A DNA stretch of 64,000 bases, taken from positions 4,361,001 to 4,425,000 of the forward strand of contig NZ_CP098023.1 of the NCBI RefSeq assembly GCF_030440425.1, written 5' to 3'. Below, one piece after another: positions 1 to 10,983 of the stretch. Each line of letters opens with the position of its first letter. Position 1 is the stretch's first letter. The DNA is from Microbulbifer sp. MI-G (lineage in GTDB: Bacteria > Pseudomonadota > Gammaproteobacteria > Pseudomonadales > Cellvibrionaceae). The position numbers and the translations under genes are program-made. A model generated the notes under the pieces. That model saw only the letters and a program-made list of their open reading frames with translations. It made no database searches and was not told the origin of the DNA.

Positions 1-1
1 G

Positions 2-583
2 CGGTTTTTACGCGGTCGAGGCAGTGGCTGGATCACGGCGGAGTACGGTATGCTGCCGCGCTCCACCGGTACACGTATGCCCAGGGAGGCAGCCAAGGGT
101 AAACAAAGTGGCCGCACAGTGGAGATTCAGCGCCTGATTGGTCGCTCCCTGCGGGCGGCTGTAGATCTGGAGAAACTCGGTGAAAACCAGATTACTCTTG
201 ATTGTGATGTCATTCAGGCCGATGGTGGTACGCGTACAGCGGCAATTACCGGCGCCTGTGTGGCGCTGGTGGATGCCCTGCGCCATATGCAGCGGGAGAA
301 GCTGCTCAGCGAAGACCCGCTGTTAAATCTGGTTGCGGCGGTATCCGTGGGTATCTATGCGGGGCAGCCGGTGCTGGACCTGGATTATCCCGAGGACAGT
401 GGCGCCGATACTGATATGAACCTGGTGATGGCGGCAGACGGCGGCATGATTGAGGTGCAGGGAACCGCCGAGGGCGCGCCCTTTTCTGAAAAGCAGTTTG
501 CCCAGATGCTGGGTTTGGGCAAGGCGGGAATTGACGAATTGATTGCCCTGCAGAAAGAGGCTTTGGAAGCGCGTGGCGACTGA
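2..583 (+). CDS. rph: Ribonuclease PH, C-terminal part (5' end outside window)
   Basis: Phosphorolytic 3'-5' exoribonuclease that trims tRNA 3' ends. The reading frame is open from base 2, so the N-terminus lies before the window. About 193 residues are visible of a family usually near 238. RNase PH hallmarks are present: [19 protein letters not shown] near the start of the visible part, then [18 protein letters not shown] and [18 protein letters not shown]. The gene lies beside crc and pyrE as in Pseudomonas. The identification is secure; only the start is missing. Confidence 0.96.
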   Translation, partial: RFLRGRGSGWITAEYGMLPRSTGTRMPREAAKGKQSGRTVEIQRLIGRSLRAAVDLEKLGENQITLDCDVIQADGGTRTAAITGACVALVDALRHMQREKLLSEDPLLNLVAAVSVGIYAGQPVLDLDYPEDSGADTDMNLVMAADGGMIEVQGTAEGAPFSEKQFAQMLGLGKAGIDELIALQKEALEARGD

Positions 584-673
584 AATTCAGCAGACTTCCG
601 GCTGCCTGGCCTGGCAGTCTCTGCCGGGGCGCGCATTCTCCCGGAGTGCGATACCGCCTCGGCCCGCCGCTAG

Positions 674-1441
674 TTACACCTCGAGGTCATAATCCATAGT
701 TACCGGCAGGTGGCTGGAGAAATTGACATTCTTGTTGATGGCGCCGTATTCGATGCGATTTTTCAGTCCGTGTGAAACGATCTGCATATCGGTGCGCCAG
801 CCATCGCCCTCGCCGAGAGTGCCACTGGGCCACCAGGTGAACTCATCCGTGTCTTTAACCACCCGGCGGAAAGCATCGGCATAGCCGATTTCATTGAACA
901 ACTGGTCCAGCCAGCGCTGTTCATGGCGCATAAACCCCGGGGTATCCTGATGGTCCTGCCAGTTTTGCACATCGGCGCGGCGATGTGCCATGCCCCAGTT
1001 GCCACAGAAGATAAAGTCGCGGCGTTTGCGGCTGACCTTGTGCAGGTGCGCCTGCATATCGTCGAAGAACTGTACCTTTTTCTCCAGGGTTGCCTCGCCG
1101 GTGGCTGTGGGGGCGAGCAGCGAGCCGACACTCAGGCGCTCGAAGTCCGCCTGTAAATAGCGTCCGTACATGTCCTCGCCACTGGCAAAGCCCATACCGA
1201 AGATAATGGCTTTGGGCTGGCTGCGGGTGTAGATGGCCACCCCATTTTCGTGGGGTGTTCCCGAGTCGAAGAAGTAGCTGTAATAGCCATCGGGATGAAA
1301 GACAGGATGGTCCAGTTGGGGCTCGAGGGCGCGCAGGTCCTGTAGGCAGATAATGTCTGCGTCCTGCTCCGCCAGCCACTCGTAGAGGCCGCGTTGTGCG
1401 GCCTGGTGCACGCCGTCTACCGACAAGCTTACTATTCGCAT
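674..1441 (-). CDS. crc: Crc-like catabolite repression control protein (ExoIII/AP-endonuclease fold)
   Basis: A 255-residue protein of the exonuclease III fold, converging on rph and divergent from pyrE. The rph-crc-pyrE neighbourhood and its length match Pseudomonas Crc, which lost nuclease activity and works with Hfq in translational repression. Residue evidence agrees: the ExoIII LQET glutamate is replaced (LQDL), the GDxN loop reads CGNWGMAH, and the C-terminal SDH reads SSH. Conserved Crc-like stretches include YGRYLQADFE and FTWWPSG. A true ExoIII is unlikely given these substitutions. That it acts in carbon catabolite repression here is inference. Confidence 0.85.
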   Translation of the reverse strand: MRIVSLSVDGVHQAAQRGLYEWLAEQDADIICLQDLRALEPQLDHPVFHPDGYYSYFFDSGTPHENGVAIYTRSQPKAIIFGMGFASGEDMYGRYLQADFERLSVGSLLAPTATGEATLEKKVQFFDDMQAHLHKVSRKRRDFIFCGNWGMAHRRADVQNWQDHQDTPGFMRHEQRWLDQLFNEIGYADAFRRVVKDTDEFTWWPSGTLGEGDGWRTDMQIVSHGLKNRIEYGAINKNVNFSSHLPVTMDYDLEV

Positions 1442-1555
1442 TATTAGCCCCTTACCAGCGGACTGTGTATCATTAGAAACATTATGTGTGTGCCTGTCCC
1501 CGGGATTGCCACGGGGCAGTCTCCCTTCACCTTAGCCAATAGTTAACAATTTTCC

Positions 1556-2209
1556 ATGCAGCAGTATCAGCGCGATTTTATCCAACTGGCCCTCGATCAC
1601 CGGGTGTTGCGTTTCGGTGACTTCACCCTGAAATCAGGCCGTCAGAGCCCCTATTTCTTCAATGCCGGGCACTTTCATACCGGTGCAGCGCTGGCGGCAC
1701 TCGGACACGCCTACGCCGAGGCGGTTATCGCTTCGGAAGTAGATTTTGATGTCATTTTCGGGCCAGCTTACAAGGGTATCCCGCTGGGTGCGGTGACCGC
1801 CGTGGCGCTGGCGCAGAGGGGCATCGACAAGCCCTTCTGCTTCAACCGCAAGGAAGCCAAGGATCACGGCGAGGGTGGAACCATAGTGGGTGCGCCGCTG
1901 GTTGGCAAGGTTTTGATTGTCGATGATGTGATTACCGCAGGTACTGCAGTGCGTGAAGTAGTGCAAATCATCGCAGCCCACGGAGCCAGGGCCGCCGGTG
2001 TGGTGATCGGACTGAACCGCCAGGAAAGAGCGAGTGAGGAATGTGAATTCTCCGCTATTCAGCAAGTGGAGAGACAGTACAATATCCCGGTGATCAGCAT
2101 CGTGCAGCTGGACAATGTGATCAGTTATCTAGAGCAGGAATCGCAAGACAGCGAGACCCTGCAAAAAATTGTGGACTATCGGCAGCGTTACGGCGTTTCA
2201 GATCAATAA
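1556..2209 (+). CDS. pyrE: Orotate phosphoribosyltransferase
   Basis: Joins orotate and PRPP to form OMP in pyrimidine synthesis. The 217-residue length is typical. The PRPP-binding signature [17 protein letters not shown] lies near residues 121-137, and the N-terminal [16 protein letters not shown] and the loop [13 protein letters not shown] are present. It starts at ATG 1556, divergent from crc across 114 bp that must hold both promoters. Confidence 0.97.
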   Translation: MQQYQRDFIQLALDHRVLRFGDFTLKSGRQSPYFFNAGHFHTGAALAALGHAYAEAVIASEVDFDVIFGPAYKGIPLGAVTAVALAQRGIDKPFCFNRKEAKDHGEGGTIVGAPLVGKVLIVDDVITAGTAVREVVQIIAAHGARAAGVVIGLNRQERASEECEFSAIQQVERQYNIPVISIVQLDNVISYLEQESQDSETLQKIVDYRQRYGVSDQ

Positions 2210-2253
2210 GACAGAATCTCTGTGGCGGGCCGAACTATTCAGTGAGAAGTGCG

Positions 2254-2856
2254 ATGCGAGTCGCTCCCGCGGTATATTTACCAGTTGCCGCTCTGTTGTT
2301 GTCCGCCCTGACAAATGCCGCGAGCGGTGCCAGTGACCGGGTGCTCTATCGCTATACCGATGCACGGGGCATTGTGGTGCTCAATGAGGTGGTCCCACCC
2401 GAGTATGTTGCCAAAGGGTATGAGATCCTCACCCCCACTGGCCGTGTGCTCGAGGTGGTGCCCCCGCAGTTGAGCCCTGAGGAATACGCGGCGAAGCGCC
2501 AGCAGGAGGCTCAGCAGGCAGCGGACCGCAAGCTATTAAAACGCTACAACAGCATTGCCGATATTGAGAGTGCGCGGACGCGTAAGCTGGCCATTGTGGA
2601 GCAGGATATGGCCATCATGCGCTCGAATATTGCCAGCCTCGTCCGCCAGATCGCCGAAGAGGAAGCGGCAGCGGCGCGCACCCAGCGCGGTGGCCGTGAA
2701 GTGGCACCCGAGCTTCTGCGGCGAATCGCCGATTTACAGAAGGAGGTATCCGTCTTGCGCGAGCGCATCAGCCAACGTACGGAGGAAGCCCGCTCTATCG
2801 GTGCGGAATTCGACAAGGCGGTTGCCCGTTACACCGAACTCACAACCCGATCCTAA
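2254..2856 (+). CDS. DUF4124-type secreted coiled-coil protein
   Basis: About 200 residues. It begins with a hydrophobic signal sequence (PVAALLLSALTNAASG), followed by a DUF4124-like module (RVLYRYTDARGIVVLNEVVPPEY) and then a long charged helical stretch (roughly residues 75-195) rich in E, R, A and Q that should form a coiled coil. It probably lies in the periplasm or envelope; no enzymatic motif is seen. It follows pyrE by 44 bp and may be cotranscribed. ATG 2254 was chosen; a GTG at 2242 in frame is an alternative, and neither has a strong ribosome binding site. Confidence 0.75.
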   Translation: MRVAPAVYLPVAALLLSALTNAASGASDRVLYRYTDARGIVVLNEVVPPEYVAKGYEILTPTGRVLEVVPPQLSPEEYAAKRQQEAQQAADRKLLKRYNSIADIESARTRKLAIVEQDMAIMRSNIASLVRQIAEEEAAAARTQRGGREVAPELLRRIADLQKEVSVLRERISQRTEEARSIGAEFDKAVARYTELTTRS

Positions 2857-2947
2857 CCGGGCAATCCTTCCGCTGCGTGTTCCTGGGGTTTTTGCCCGCG
2901 GCCTGTTTGGTTGCAGAGTGACTCATCGAGAGTTTGCCTGTGCCCCG

Positions 2948-3556
2948 CTACCTGACCGGGACCACGGCTTCACGAAAGAATCCCGAGGTCAGAACCGGCC
3001 ACTGTTCCTCCCAATACTCGGTGGGTTTGCGTTTAAAGCCGCTGCGCACATACTGCACGATACGTCCCTCGGCACTGGCCAGCAGCAGGTTCGCCGCGCC
3101 GCCCAGGGGCAGCACTGGGCGCAGGTACTCGCGCAGTTCCGCCTCTCGCAGGATCTGCCGAATCTGTGTTTCCAGGCGGTCGAATAACTGTAGAATACGC
3201 CCGTGCAGCCGCTCGGTCTCACCCGTTAGGGCATCGCCAGTGAGCAGTCGGGTAATGCCCGGATTGCGTTCACAGAAGGCCAGAAGAAGGTGCAGAATTT
3301 TCTGGCAGCGGTTCAGGGCCGAGGGCTCCTCCCGCAGAATCAGCGCGACGCGACTAAAAATCGCCTCTTCGATGAATTCAATAAGGCCCTCAAACATTTT
3401 CGATTTGCTAGGGAAGTGGCGATAGAGTGCCGCTTCGGAGAAACCGACCTCCCTGGCCAGGGCTGCAGTTGTGATACGTGCACCGGGACTGGCTTCCAGC
3501 ATATGAGCCAGGGCTTCCAGAATTTGTTGCCGCCGAGTAATTTTTTCACTGCTCAT
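2948..3556 (-). CDS. slmA: Nucleoid occlusion factor, TetR family
   Basis: A 202-residue TetR-type protein. The N-terminal helix-turn-helix reads [20 protein letters not shown], followed by [17 protein letters not shown], very close to SlmA. SlmA binds chromosomal sites and blocks FtsZ assembly over the nucleoid. It sits next to argB and close to coaBC as in many gammaproteobacteria. ATG 3556 gives the normal family length; the longer in-frame extension would overlap argB and is rejected. Confidence 0.93.
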   Translation of the reverse strand: MSSEKITRRQQILEALAHMLEASPGARITTAALAREVGFSEAALYRHFPSKSKMFEGLIEFIEEAIFSRVALILREEPSALNRCQKILHLLLAFCERNPGITRLLTGDALTGETERLHGRILQLFDRLETQIRQILREAELREYLRPVLPLGGAANLLLASAEGRIVQYVRSGFKRKPTEYWEEQWPVLTSGFFREAVVPVR

Positions 3557-3666
3557 TGATTGCCTTTTGTCCGCTTGAGGGTGGACGGTGATCTTGTTTT
3601 TATCGCTGTAGCGTTGCGGTGGCGGAATCCTACCGATTCGTTGGGCTGTGTTCAATTGCCAAGGCG

Positions 3667-4692
<1,026 letters not shown>

Positions 4693-4744
4693 TCAGCAGC
4701 GCATCTGCATCTGCCGCAATGAATGTGCAATCAAGCCGAACGCG

Positions 4745-7132
4745 CTAATCCACAAGCTGCCAGTTGGGCACTGTGATCGCAGGCGCGATCCTCCTCAGCT
4801 GGTCCATCACTTCCGTGCGAATACGCTCCAGGGCTTGGGCATTTTCCGCTTCAAAACGCAGTGTCAGCGCACTGGTGGTGTTGGAGGCGCGCACCAATCC
4901 CCAACCATCGGGAAACTCGATACGCAGACCGTCAATGGTATTGATATCTGCCTTGGCAAAGTCTCCCCGTTCGCGCAGTTGATCGATAAGGGAGAACTTC
5001 TCCCGCTCCTCTACTGGCAGCAAAATTTCCGGGGTGCTCTCCATTCTTGGCAGTGAATCCAAAAGCTCATCAAGTGTCTGTTCGCGCAGGGCCATAATCT
5101 CCAGTATGCGCGCGGCCGCATACATACCGTCGTCAAATCCAAACCAGCGATCCCTGATGAAAATATGTCCCGACAGTTCGCCGCCCAGAATGGCTTTGGT
5201 TTCCAGCATTTTGGTTTTCATTGGTGCGTGGCCGGTTTTCCACATCACCGGGCGGCCGCCATACTGGCTGACCAGTTGCGCAAGGCTGCGGCTGCTTTTT
5301 ACATCGAAAACGATAGGCTCCCCGGGGTGGCGACCGAGAATATCCCGCGCCAACAGCATTACCAACTGATCTGCCCAGGCGATGCGCCCACTGCGTGAGA
5401 CCAGGGTAACCCTATCGCCATCACCATCGAGCGCGACACCGAGATCAGCACCGCACTCTGCCACCCTGTCGATCAGGGCCTGCAGATTTTCCGGCCGGGA
5501 AGGGTCCGGCGGATGATTGGGAAAATTTCCATCCACTTCACAAAAAATAGGGGTCACGGCACAGCCCAGTTGCTCAAACAGTCGCGGCGCCAGAACGGAA
5601 GCAGCACCGTTACCGGCATCCACAACCAGATGTGGCTGCCCTGCAAGGGCGACATTATTCAGAATCTCGTCAATGTATTTGTCTTTGATTTCCTGTGCAC
5701 GATTACTGCCCTCACCCTGCTTGAAAGGACCTTTCTGTATCAGTTGATACAGCCCCTGTAGTTTTTCCTCGGCCAGTGGGCGCCCTTTCAGGACGATTTT
5801 AAATCCATTGTCCTCTGCGGGATTGTGACTCGCAGTTACTATAACGCCACTGTTGGTATTTTTTCCCTTTGCGCAGGCGTAATAAAGTAGGGGCGAGGGT
5901 ATTAGCCCCAGGTTAATACTGTTGCAACCACTGTCGAGAATACCTTCCATCAGGCAGTTGCCCAGCAGTTCACTGCTATTGCGGCCGTCGCGTCCGACCA
6001 GCAGAATAGATTCGCCAGCGTGTTGTGCCAGGGTTCCCAGAGCGCGCCCCAGTTGGTAGGCGAAAGGCTCATTGATTTCCTCGCCGGCAATACCGCGAAT
6101 ATCGTAGGCACGAAACACATGTTGTGGACAGTTGATGCCCGGGTTCAGCCCGGAACGGTCCATCGCCACTGCAGGTTGTTTGCCAGCTGTGTTGTTTTCC
6201 CCATCTTGCCGGGAGACATCTGCAACAATACTCGGTGCTGAAGCGAGGCCCTGGGGCATCGCACTCTCCTCCTGTAAGACATCCTCAGCCGACACGGAAG
6301 TTCCCGATCCACCTTTTGTACCATTGTCCCTGCGCTCCCAGGGCGCTTTGGTCCCCTTGGGGAGGAACGCCACCAGTAATACCAGAGAAATCAGTGTGCC
6401 TGCGCCGGCACCGAGATAAATCCAGAGTGCCGGCAGACTGTGCCGATGTGTGAAGCTGTCTGAGGGGCTAAACTGAACACGCAGATAGCTGTCCTGAAGA
6501 TTGACCCTAGTGGCATGCCCCACTCCCTGACCACTGCGCCACAGTATCTGTGCCGGTGCATCGGGAAATTTCTGAATCAGCTGGATTTGCCCCTGGCTCC
6601 TGTCGAGTTTGTTCAGGGCATTTTCCAGGATGGCGAAAGGCTGGGAGATCAGTAGCTGCGCTCCCTGCAGATTCAGCACATTGTGCAGCTGCCAGCTGTT
6701 ATCCTTGCCGGTGCGCAGTATTTCCAAGGGTGGCAGCGATTCGGTTTGGCCGCGTTTGAGCAGGTCCACCAGGGCGAAATTAAGGGTTGGATTTGCACCT
6801 GCACCCACTTGAATCTGTTGCTCAGTAAAAACCTGTACAGAAGACCCCTCGGGTAGTTGCGCAGTTTTCAGCTGTGTGAAAGCCGGTATTTCTGCAGCGC
6901 GGACTGCTTGCAGGCGTCGAGAGCGCTCGCTCAATTGTTGCTGAACTATCTGGGCAAACGTTTCTCCCTGTTGTTGTGCCTCCTGCCTTACCTGGTTCTG
7001 GTTGTAGGGATCCACAACGTATTCCATCAGTAAATAGGCACCGCCAAGCCAGGTGGCAGCGGCCAGTAGTGATGGCAAGAGCAGTCCCTTGTGCAGGCGC
7101 ACACGTCGATGGTCTTTGTTGTTGGAAACCAC
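4745..7132 (-). CDS. algC: Phosphomannomutase/phosphoglucomutase with N-terminal membrane domain
   Basis: A 795-residue protein. The C-terminal ~455 residues form an alpha-D-phosphohexomutase: phosphoserine loop GVIVTASHNPAEDNG, metal loop ALDGDGDRVTLV, sugar loop LGGELSGHIF and C-terminal phosphate loop VRASNTTSALTLRFEAE. AlgC interconverts mannose- and glucose-6-phosphate with their 1-phosphates for LPS and exopolysaccharide. The N-terminal ~330 residues hold one membrane helix near residues 20-37, a periplasmic-type region, a second helix (ALWIYLGAGAGTLISLVLLV), then a low-complexity linker. This resembles the long membrane-anchored AlgC form rather than the short P. aeruginosa form. It ends 20 bp after coaBC on the same strand. 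Confidence 0.93.
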   Translation of the reverse strand: MVSNNKDHRRVRLHKGLLLPSLLAAATWLGGAYLLMEYVVDPYNQNQVRQEAQQQGETFAQIVQQQLSERSRRLQAVRAAEIPAFTQLKTAQLPEGSSVQVFTEQQIQVGAGANPTLNFALVDLLKRGQTESLPPLEILRTGKDNSWQLHNVLNLQGAQLLISQPFAILENALNKLDRSQGQIQLIQKFPDAPAQILWRSGQGVGHATRVNLQDSYLRVQFSPSDSFTHRHSLPALWIYLGAGAGTLISLVLLVAFLPKGTKAPWERRDNGTKGGSGTSVSAEDVLQEESAMPQGLASAPSIVADVSRQDGENNTAGKQPAVAMDRSGLNPGINCPQHVFRAYDIRGIAGEEINEPFAYQLGRALGTLAQHAGESILLVGRDGRNSSELLGNCLMEGILDSGCNSINLGLIPSPLLYYACAKGKNTNSGVIVTASHNPAEDNGFKIVLKGRPLAEEKLQGLYQLIQKGPFKQGEGSNRAQEIKDKYIDEILNNVALAGQPHLVVDAGNGAASVLAPRLFEQLGCAVTPIFCEVDGNFPNHPPDPSRPENLQALIDRVAECGADLGVALDGDGDRVTLVSRSGRIAWADQLVMLLARDILGRHPGEPIVFDVKSSRSLAQLVSQYGGRPVMWKTGHAPMKTKMLETKAILGGELSGHIFIRDRWFGFDDGMYAAARILEIMALREQTLDELLDSLPRMESTPEILLPVEEREKFSLIDQLRERGDFAKADINTIDGLRIEFPDGWGLVRASNTTSALTLRFEAENAQALERIRTEVMDQLRRIAPAITVPNWQLVD

Positions 7133-7152
7133 GAATTTTCCTGTTGTAACGG

Positions 7153-8364
7153 TTACTGATGTTGTGCTTTGGCCGCGATGATTTCTATTAATTGTTTGGC
7201 CAAACTGGTCTTTAACGTCAGAGGCAAACTTTGACAGCCATCGCGGTCTATGACTGTGACCGCGTTTTGATCGCTGTCAAAACCGCCGTCTGCACGGCTA
7301 ACATCATTGGCAATAATCATATCGAGGTTTTTGCGCTGCAGCTTGCTTTGCGCATACTGTGTCACCCGCTGGGTTTCCGCAGCGAAACCCACGGTGAAGG
7401 GGCGCCGTGTGGTGCGCGCTGCGATGCCCGCGATGATATCGGGATTTTTTACCAGGGCTATCGAGCTCTCGTCGTGACAGTCCTGCTTTTTAAGTTTTTG
7501 CCCGGCTGCGGTTGCCGGGCGAAAATCCGCTACTGCAGCAGCGCCGATAAAAATATCGCAGAGATCGGCCGCGCGCTCGGCGGCATCGCGCATTTCCCGG
7601 GCATCGACAACATCGATGCGCTTTACCTGTGCCGGGGTACTGAGACTCACAGGTCCCGAGATCAGTGTCACCTGTGCGCCGGCCCGCCGGGCCGCCGCGG
7701 CGAGGGCAAAACCCATTTTACCGGAACTGTGATTGCTGAGGTAGCGGACCGGGTCCAGAGCTTCACGGGTGGGACCTGAGGTGACCACCACTTTTTTTCC
7801 GTTCAGGCAGTCGCTGCTGGTGTACAGGCACTCTGCCTGTTGTGCCAGTTCCTCCGGCTCCAGCATACGCCCGGGTCCCACATCGCCGCAGGCCTGGCTG
7901 CCGCCCGCCGGGCCCCAGAACAGCACACCACGCTTGCGCAGGGTTTGCGCATTGGCCACAGTGGCGGGGTGGCGCCACATGGCCTGGTTCATGGCGGGCG
8001 CCAGCGCAAGCGGCGACTCGCTGGCCAGACACAGGGTGGTGAGCAAGTCATCCGCCATGCCACAGGCAAGCTTGGCCATGACCTGGGCGCTGGCGGGGGC
8101 GATGAGGGTCAGTTCGGCCCATCTGGCCAATTCTATATGCCCCATGGCCGCCTCCGCTGCCGGATCCAGCAGATCGGTGTGCACCGGATTGCCGGACAGG
8201 GCCTGATAGGTCAGCGGTTGCACAAATTCACGGGCTCCGGCACTCATGACCACCCTCACCGCAGCACCGCGCTCCCTGAGGCGGCGCACCAGGTCGGCAC
8301 TCTTGTAGGCGGCGATACCGCCGCTGATACCCAGGACTATGTGTTTGTCGGCCAGGGAGGACAT
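7153..8364 (-). CDS. coaBC: Bifunctional phosphopantothenoylcysteine synthetase/decarboxylase
   Basis: Makes 4'-phosphopantetheine for CoA. The N-terminal flavoprotein domain (CoaC, to about residue 185) shows GISGGIAAYKSADLVR, the active-site region GHIELARWAELTLIAPASA, APAMNQAMW and the cysteine loop ACGDVGPGRM. The C-terminal CoaB domain shows KKVVVTSGPTREALDPVR, SNHSSGKMG and the KKQD motif. ATG 8364 gives 403 residues, the usual size. It is divergent from radC, and algC follows. The dut gene that normally sits between coaBC and algC in Pseudomonas is absent. Confidence 0.97.
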   Translation of the reverse strand: MSSLADKHIVLGISGGIAAYKSADLVRRLRERGAAVRVVMSAGAREFVQPLTYQALSGNPVHTDLLDPAAEAAMGHIELARWAELTLIAPASAQVMAKLACGMADDLLTTLCLASESPLALAPAMNQAMWRHPATVANAQTLRKRGVLFWGPAGGSQACGDVGPGRMLEPEELAQQAECLYTSSDCLNGKKVVVTSGPTREALDPVRYLSNHSSGKMGFALAAAARRAGAQVTLISGPVSLSTPAQVKRIDVVDAREMRDAAERAADLCDIFIGAAAVADFRPATAAGQKLKKQDCHDESSIALVKNPDIIAGIAARTTRRPFTVGFAAETQRVTQYAQSKLQRKNLDMIIANDVSRADGGFDSDQNAVTVIDRDGCQSLPLTLKTSLAKQLIEIIAAKAQHQ

Positions 8365-8504
8365 AGGTGCAGTTCCCGAATTGCTACAAGGAGGTAAGAT
8401 TAGCATTGATGCCTCTGTTCATATAAGACAGGATTCAGGCATTCACTGAAATGCGGCTAGTGGCGGGGAATGAGGCGCTGTGGTGGAAAGGTCGGGGGGC
8501 AAAG

Positions 8505-9179
8505 GTGAAAATCAAGGATTGGCCCAAGGCTGAGAGGCCGAGGGAAAAGCTGTTGGCGCGAGGTGCCGGGGCACTATCGGATGCGGAGCTACTGGCCATT
8601 TTTCTGCGCGTGGGATTGCCGGGGGTTTCAGCGGTGGATATGGCACGCAGGCTGCTGGGTGAATTTGGCGGCTTGCGTGCGCTGCTGGAGGTGGACCGGG
8701 ACCGGTTCTGCCGCGCACGGGGACTGGGCAATGCCAAGTTTGCCCAGTTGCAGGCGGCGCTGGAAATGGCGCGGCGGCACCTGGCAGAGACCGTCCAGCT
8801 GGGCAGTGCCCTGGGTAGCCCTGCGGCATTGCGGGATTATCTGGCCATGCAGCTGCGCCATCGCCGCCGCGAGGTTTTCTGCTGTCTCTATCTGAATAAC
8901 CGACGCCGGGTCATTGCCTTCGAAGAGCTGTTTGAAGGGACGCTCAACGCCGCGAATGTGTATCCCCGCGAGGTGGTACAGGCCGCACTCTACCGGGATG
9001 CTGCAGCGGTAATTTTGGCGCACAATCATCCGTCCGGTTCCTGTGAGCCCAGCCAGGCGGATATCTGGATTACCGAGCGCCTGGTTCAGGCACTGCAGCT
9101 GTTCGATATCCCGGTGCTCGACCATATGATTATCGGCGAGGGCGAGGCGCTGTCCTTTGCCGAACAGGGGCTGCTGTAG
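8505..9179 (+). CDS. radC: RadC family JAMM/MPN protein
   Basis: About 224 residues. It has an N-terminal UPF0758/helix-hairpin-helix region ([15 protein letters not shown], then GARALS-like and [12 protein letters not shown]) and a C-terminal JAB/JAMM metalloprotease-like domain with HNHPSG near residue 173 and the downstream aspartate. The biological role of RadC is unsettled; involvement in DNA repair was an early assignment. GTG 8505 is chosen because it has a GGGGGG ribosome binding site and gives the usual length; an in-frame ATG lies at 8451. It precedes rpmB-rpmG, a common order. Confidence 0.93.
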   Translation: MKIKDWPKAERPREKLLARGAGALSDAELLAIFLRVGLPGVSAVDMARRLLGEFGGLRALLEVDRDRFCRARGLGNAKFAQLQAALEMARRHLAETVQLGSALGSPAALRDYLAMQLRHRRREVFCCLYLNNRRRVIAFEELFEGTLNAANVYPREVVQAALYRDAAAVILAHNHPSGSCEPSQADIWITERLVQALQLFDIPVLDHMIIGEGEALSFAEQGLL

Positions 9180-9218
9180 AGCGTGGCTGCCAAGCGGTAT
9201 TGACAGGCTGTACAAAAC

Positions 9219-9247
9219 TTGCCCCCTCCGGGCTCTTTTGGTATAAA
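9219..9247 (+). promoter_or_regulatory. Probable sigma-70 promoter of rpmB-rpmG
   Basis: TTGCCC (9219-9224) and TATAAA (9242-9247) are separated by 17 bp, about 145 bp before rpmB. They lie in the only sizeable gap between radC and rpmB. Assigned by eye from the consensus. Confidence 0.5.
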
Positions 9248-9392
9248 ACGCCGCTCTTTGCGGCCGGGCCGGATTCTGAATAGGTTCCGCCGCCATCCAG
9301 GAACCGGATTAGAATCCCGATTTGTAGATTCCCTCAGCGCCTTCCTCTTCAGGGGGGATCTGTGGGTACAAGCGTATTGAAGAGGCCAACAG

Positions 9393-9629
9393 ATGTCTAA
9401 GGTATGTCAGGTAACCGGTAAACGACCGGTCACCGGAAACAATGTATCCCACGCCAAGAATCGCACCAAGCGCCGCTTTGTGCCAAACCTGCACAGCCAT
9501 CGTTTCTGGGTGGAATCCGAGAAGCGCTTCGTGAAACTGCGTGTATCTGCAAAGGGCATGCGTGTTATCGACAAGAAAGGGATCGACGCTGTTCTGACGG
9601 AGCTGCGTACCCGCGGCGAGAAAGTGTAA
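9393..9629 (+). CDS. rpmB: 50S ribosomal protein L28
   Basis: A 78-residue basic protein with the L28 start [20 protein letters not shown], then [17 protein letters not shown]. It is a large ribosomal subunit component. rpmG follows after 36 bp, so the two form one operon. Confidence 0.98.
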   Translation: MSKVCQVTGKRPVTGNNVSHAKNRTKRRFVPNLHSHRFWVESEKRFVKLRVSAKGMRVIDKKGIDAVLTELRTRGEKV

Positions 9630-9665
9630 CGGCTGTAGCCCAACAAACCGATTGGAGAGAGAGCA

Positions 9666-9821
9666 ATGCGCGAGAAGATCCGCCTGAATTCCAGCGCCGG
9701 TACCGGCCACTTTTATACGACTACCAAGAACAAACGCAACATGCCTGAGAAAATGGAGATCAAAAAGTACGATCCCGTTGTACGCAAGCATGTTATGTAC
9801 AAGGAAGGCAAAATCAAGTGA
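9666..9821 (+). CDS. rpmG: 50S ribosomal protein L33
   Basis: A 51-residue protein translated directly from the sequence: [20 protein letters not shown], then [20 protein letters not shown]. This is the zinc-independent (no CXXC) bacterial L33 type. A GAGAGAG ribosome binding site precedes ATG 9666. It is the second gene of the rpmB-rpmG operon and is followed by a terminator. Confidence 0.98.
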   Translation: MREKIRLNSSAGTGHFYTTTKNKRNMPEKMEIKKYDPVVRKHVMYKEGKIK

Positions 9822-9841
9822 CTGCCACTTGCTTAGCCTGT

Positions 9842-9871
9842 AAAAAGCCCGGCGAGCCACCGGGTTTTTTT
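9842..9871 (+). terminator. Rho-independent terminator after rpmG
   Basis: A CCCGG/CCGGG stem flanked by an A-run and a run of seven T residues, 21 bp after the rpmG stop. Confidence 0.88.
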
Positions 9872-9920
9872 GTATCTGCGGATTCGATGCGGCGGCCCTG
9901 AGGGTCCGCAAAATCAGACA

Positions 9921-10736
9921 ATGCCAGAACTGCCGGAAGTAGAAACCACGCGTTTGGGTCTGCAGTCCCACCTGGAGGGCCGCCGGATACGCTCTGCCAA
10001 GGTGCGCCAGCCCCACCTGCGCTGGCCGGTGGAGCCAGATTTAGTACGCCATATCCGCGGTGCCCGGATACATCGCCTGACACGTCGCGCCAAGTATCTC
10101 CTGGTGTACACCGATACGGGCTGTGCCATCTGGCACCTGGGGATGTCCGGCAGCCTGCGTATGGTGGAGGCCGGCACTGAGCCTGAAAAACACGACCATA
10201 TCGACTGGGGGCTCGACAGTGGCTGGTTACTGCGCTACCGGGACCCGCGCCGCTTTGGTGCGCTGCTGTGGACTTCCGGCGACCCCCTCACCCACAAACT
10301 GCTCAGAAACCTGGGTCCGGAGCCCCTCTCTGGCAAATTTAACGAGGACTATCTGTTCTCGGTCTCCCGCAAGCGCCGGCAGCCGGTGAAAACACTCATT
10401 ATGGATGGGCATATTGTTGTGGGTGTCGGCAATATCTACGCCAGTGAATCCCTGTTTCTTGCCGGTATCCGCCCGGACCGGGAGGCGGGTTCTATCTCCA
10501 AGGCCCGCTATGGGCGCCTCGTGGAGGCGATCAAGCAGGTGTTGCAGCGGGCAATCACCCGGGGAGGAACTACCCTGAGGGACTTCATCGGGGGGGATGG
10601 AAAACCGGGTTACTTCGCCCAGGAACTCAATGTCTATGGCCGTGCGGGGGCGCCCTGCCCAACCTGCACCCGCCCCCTGAGCGACAGGGTTTTGGGGCAG
10701 CGCAACACTTTTTTCTGCACCCGTTGCCAGCGCTGA
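9921..10736 (+). CDS. mutM: Formamidopyrimidine-DNA glycosylase (Fpg)
   Basis: Base-excision repair enzyme that removes 8-oxoguanine and formamidopyrimidines. It starts [11 protein letters not shown], where Pro2 and Glu3 are the catalytic residues after Met removal. The lysine-containing [16 protein letters not shown] region follows. The C-terminal zinc finger has CPTC ... CTRC (near residues 247-270). Length is 271 residues, as expected. ATG 9921 is dictated by the conserved N-terminus. Confidence 0.98.
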   Translation: MPELPEVETTRLGLQSHLEGRRIRSAKVRQPHLRWPVEPDLVRHIRGARIHRLTRRAKYLLVYTDTGCAIWHLGMSGSLRMVEAGTEPEKHDHIDWGLDSGWLLRYRDPRRFGALLWTSGDPLTHKLLRNLGPEPLSGKFNEDYLFSVSRKRRQPVKTLIMDGHIVVGVGNIYASESLFLAGIRPDREAGSISKARYGRLVEAIKQVLQRAITRGGTTLRDFIGGDGKPGYFAQELNVYGRAGAPCPTCTRPLSDRVLGQRNTFFCTRCQR

Positions 10737-10811
10737 CTGGCCAGCCCCTGCGCAGACAGCCGGGATCGGCAATACTACTATCAACAGGAGTGCCGGCTGC
10801 GGAGATAGCCC

Positions 10812-10970
10812 GTGGTAATGATGTTGCCTTTCCTCACGGTTCTGATAGCCATCTGGTTTCTATGGAAAGGCCGCCGGTGTGCGGTGATCGGCTGGTGGCT
10901 GGCGACCTTGCTGATTTATATCGCCTGGTGTGCTTATCACATGACCGAGGTATTGGGCCTCTCCTTCTAG
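10812..10970 (+). CDS. DUF5993-like small membrane protein
   Basis: About 52 residues, with two short hydrophobic helices (MMLPFLTVLIAIWFLWKGRR, then WWLATLLIYIAWCAYH) and a tail ending LGLSF. Size, topology and position directly before a DsbB-like gene match the DUF5993 family. GTG 10812 lies 7 nt after GGAG; ATG 10818 is an alternative. It ends 13 bp before the DsbB-like gene, so the two are probably cotranscribed and may act together. The family has no established function. Confidence 0.72.
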   Translation: MVMMLPFLTVLIAIWFLWKGRRCAVIGWWLATLLIYIAWCAYHMTEVLGLSF

Positions 10971-10983
10971 GAGCGGTGGTGGT

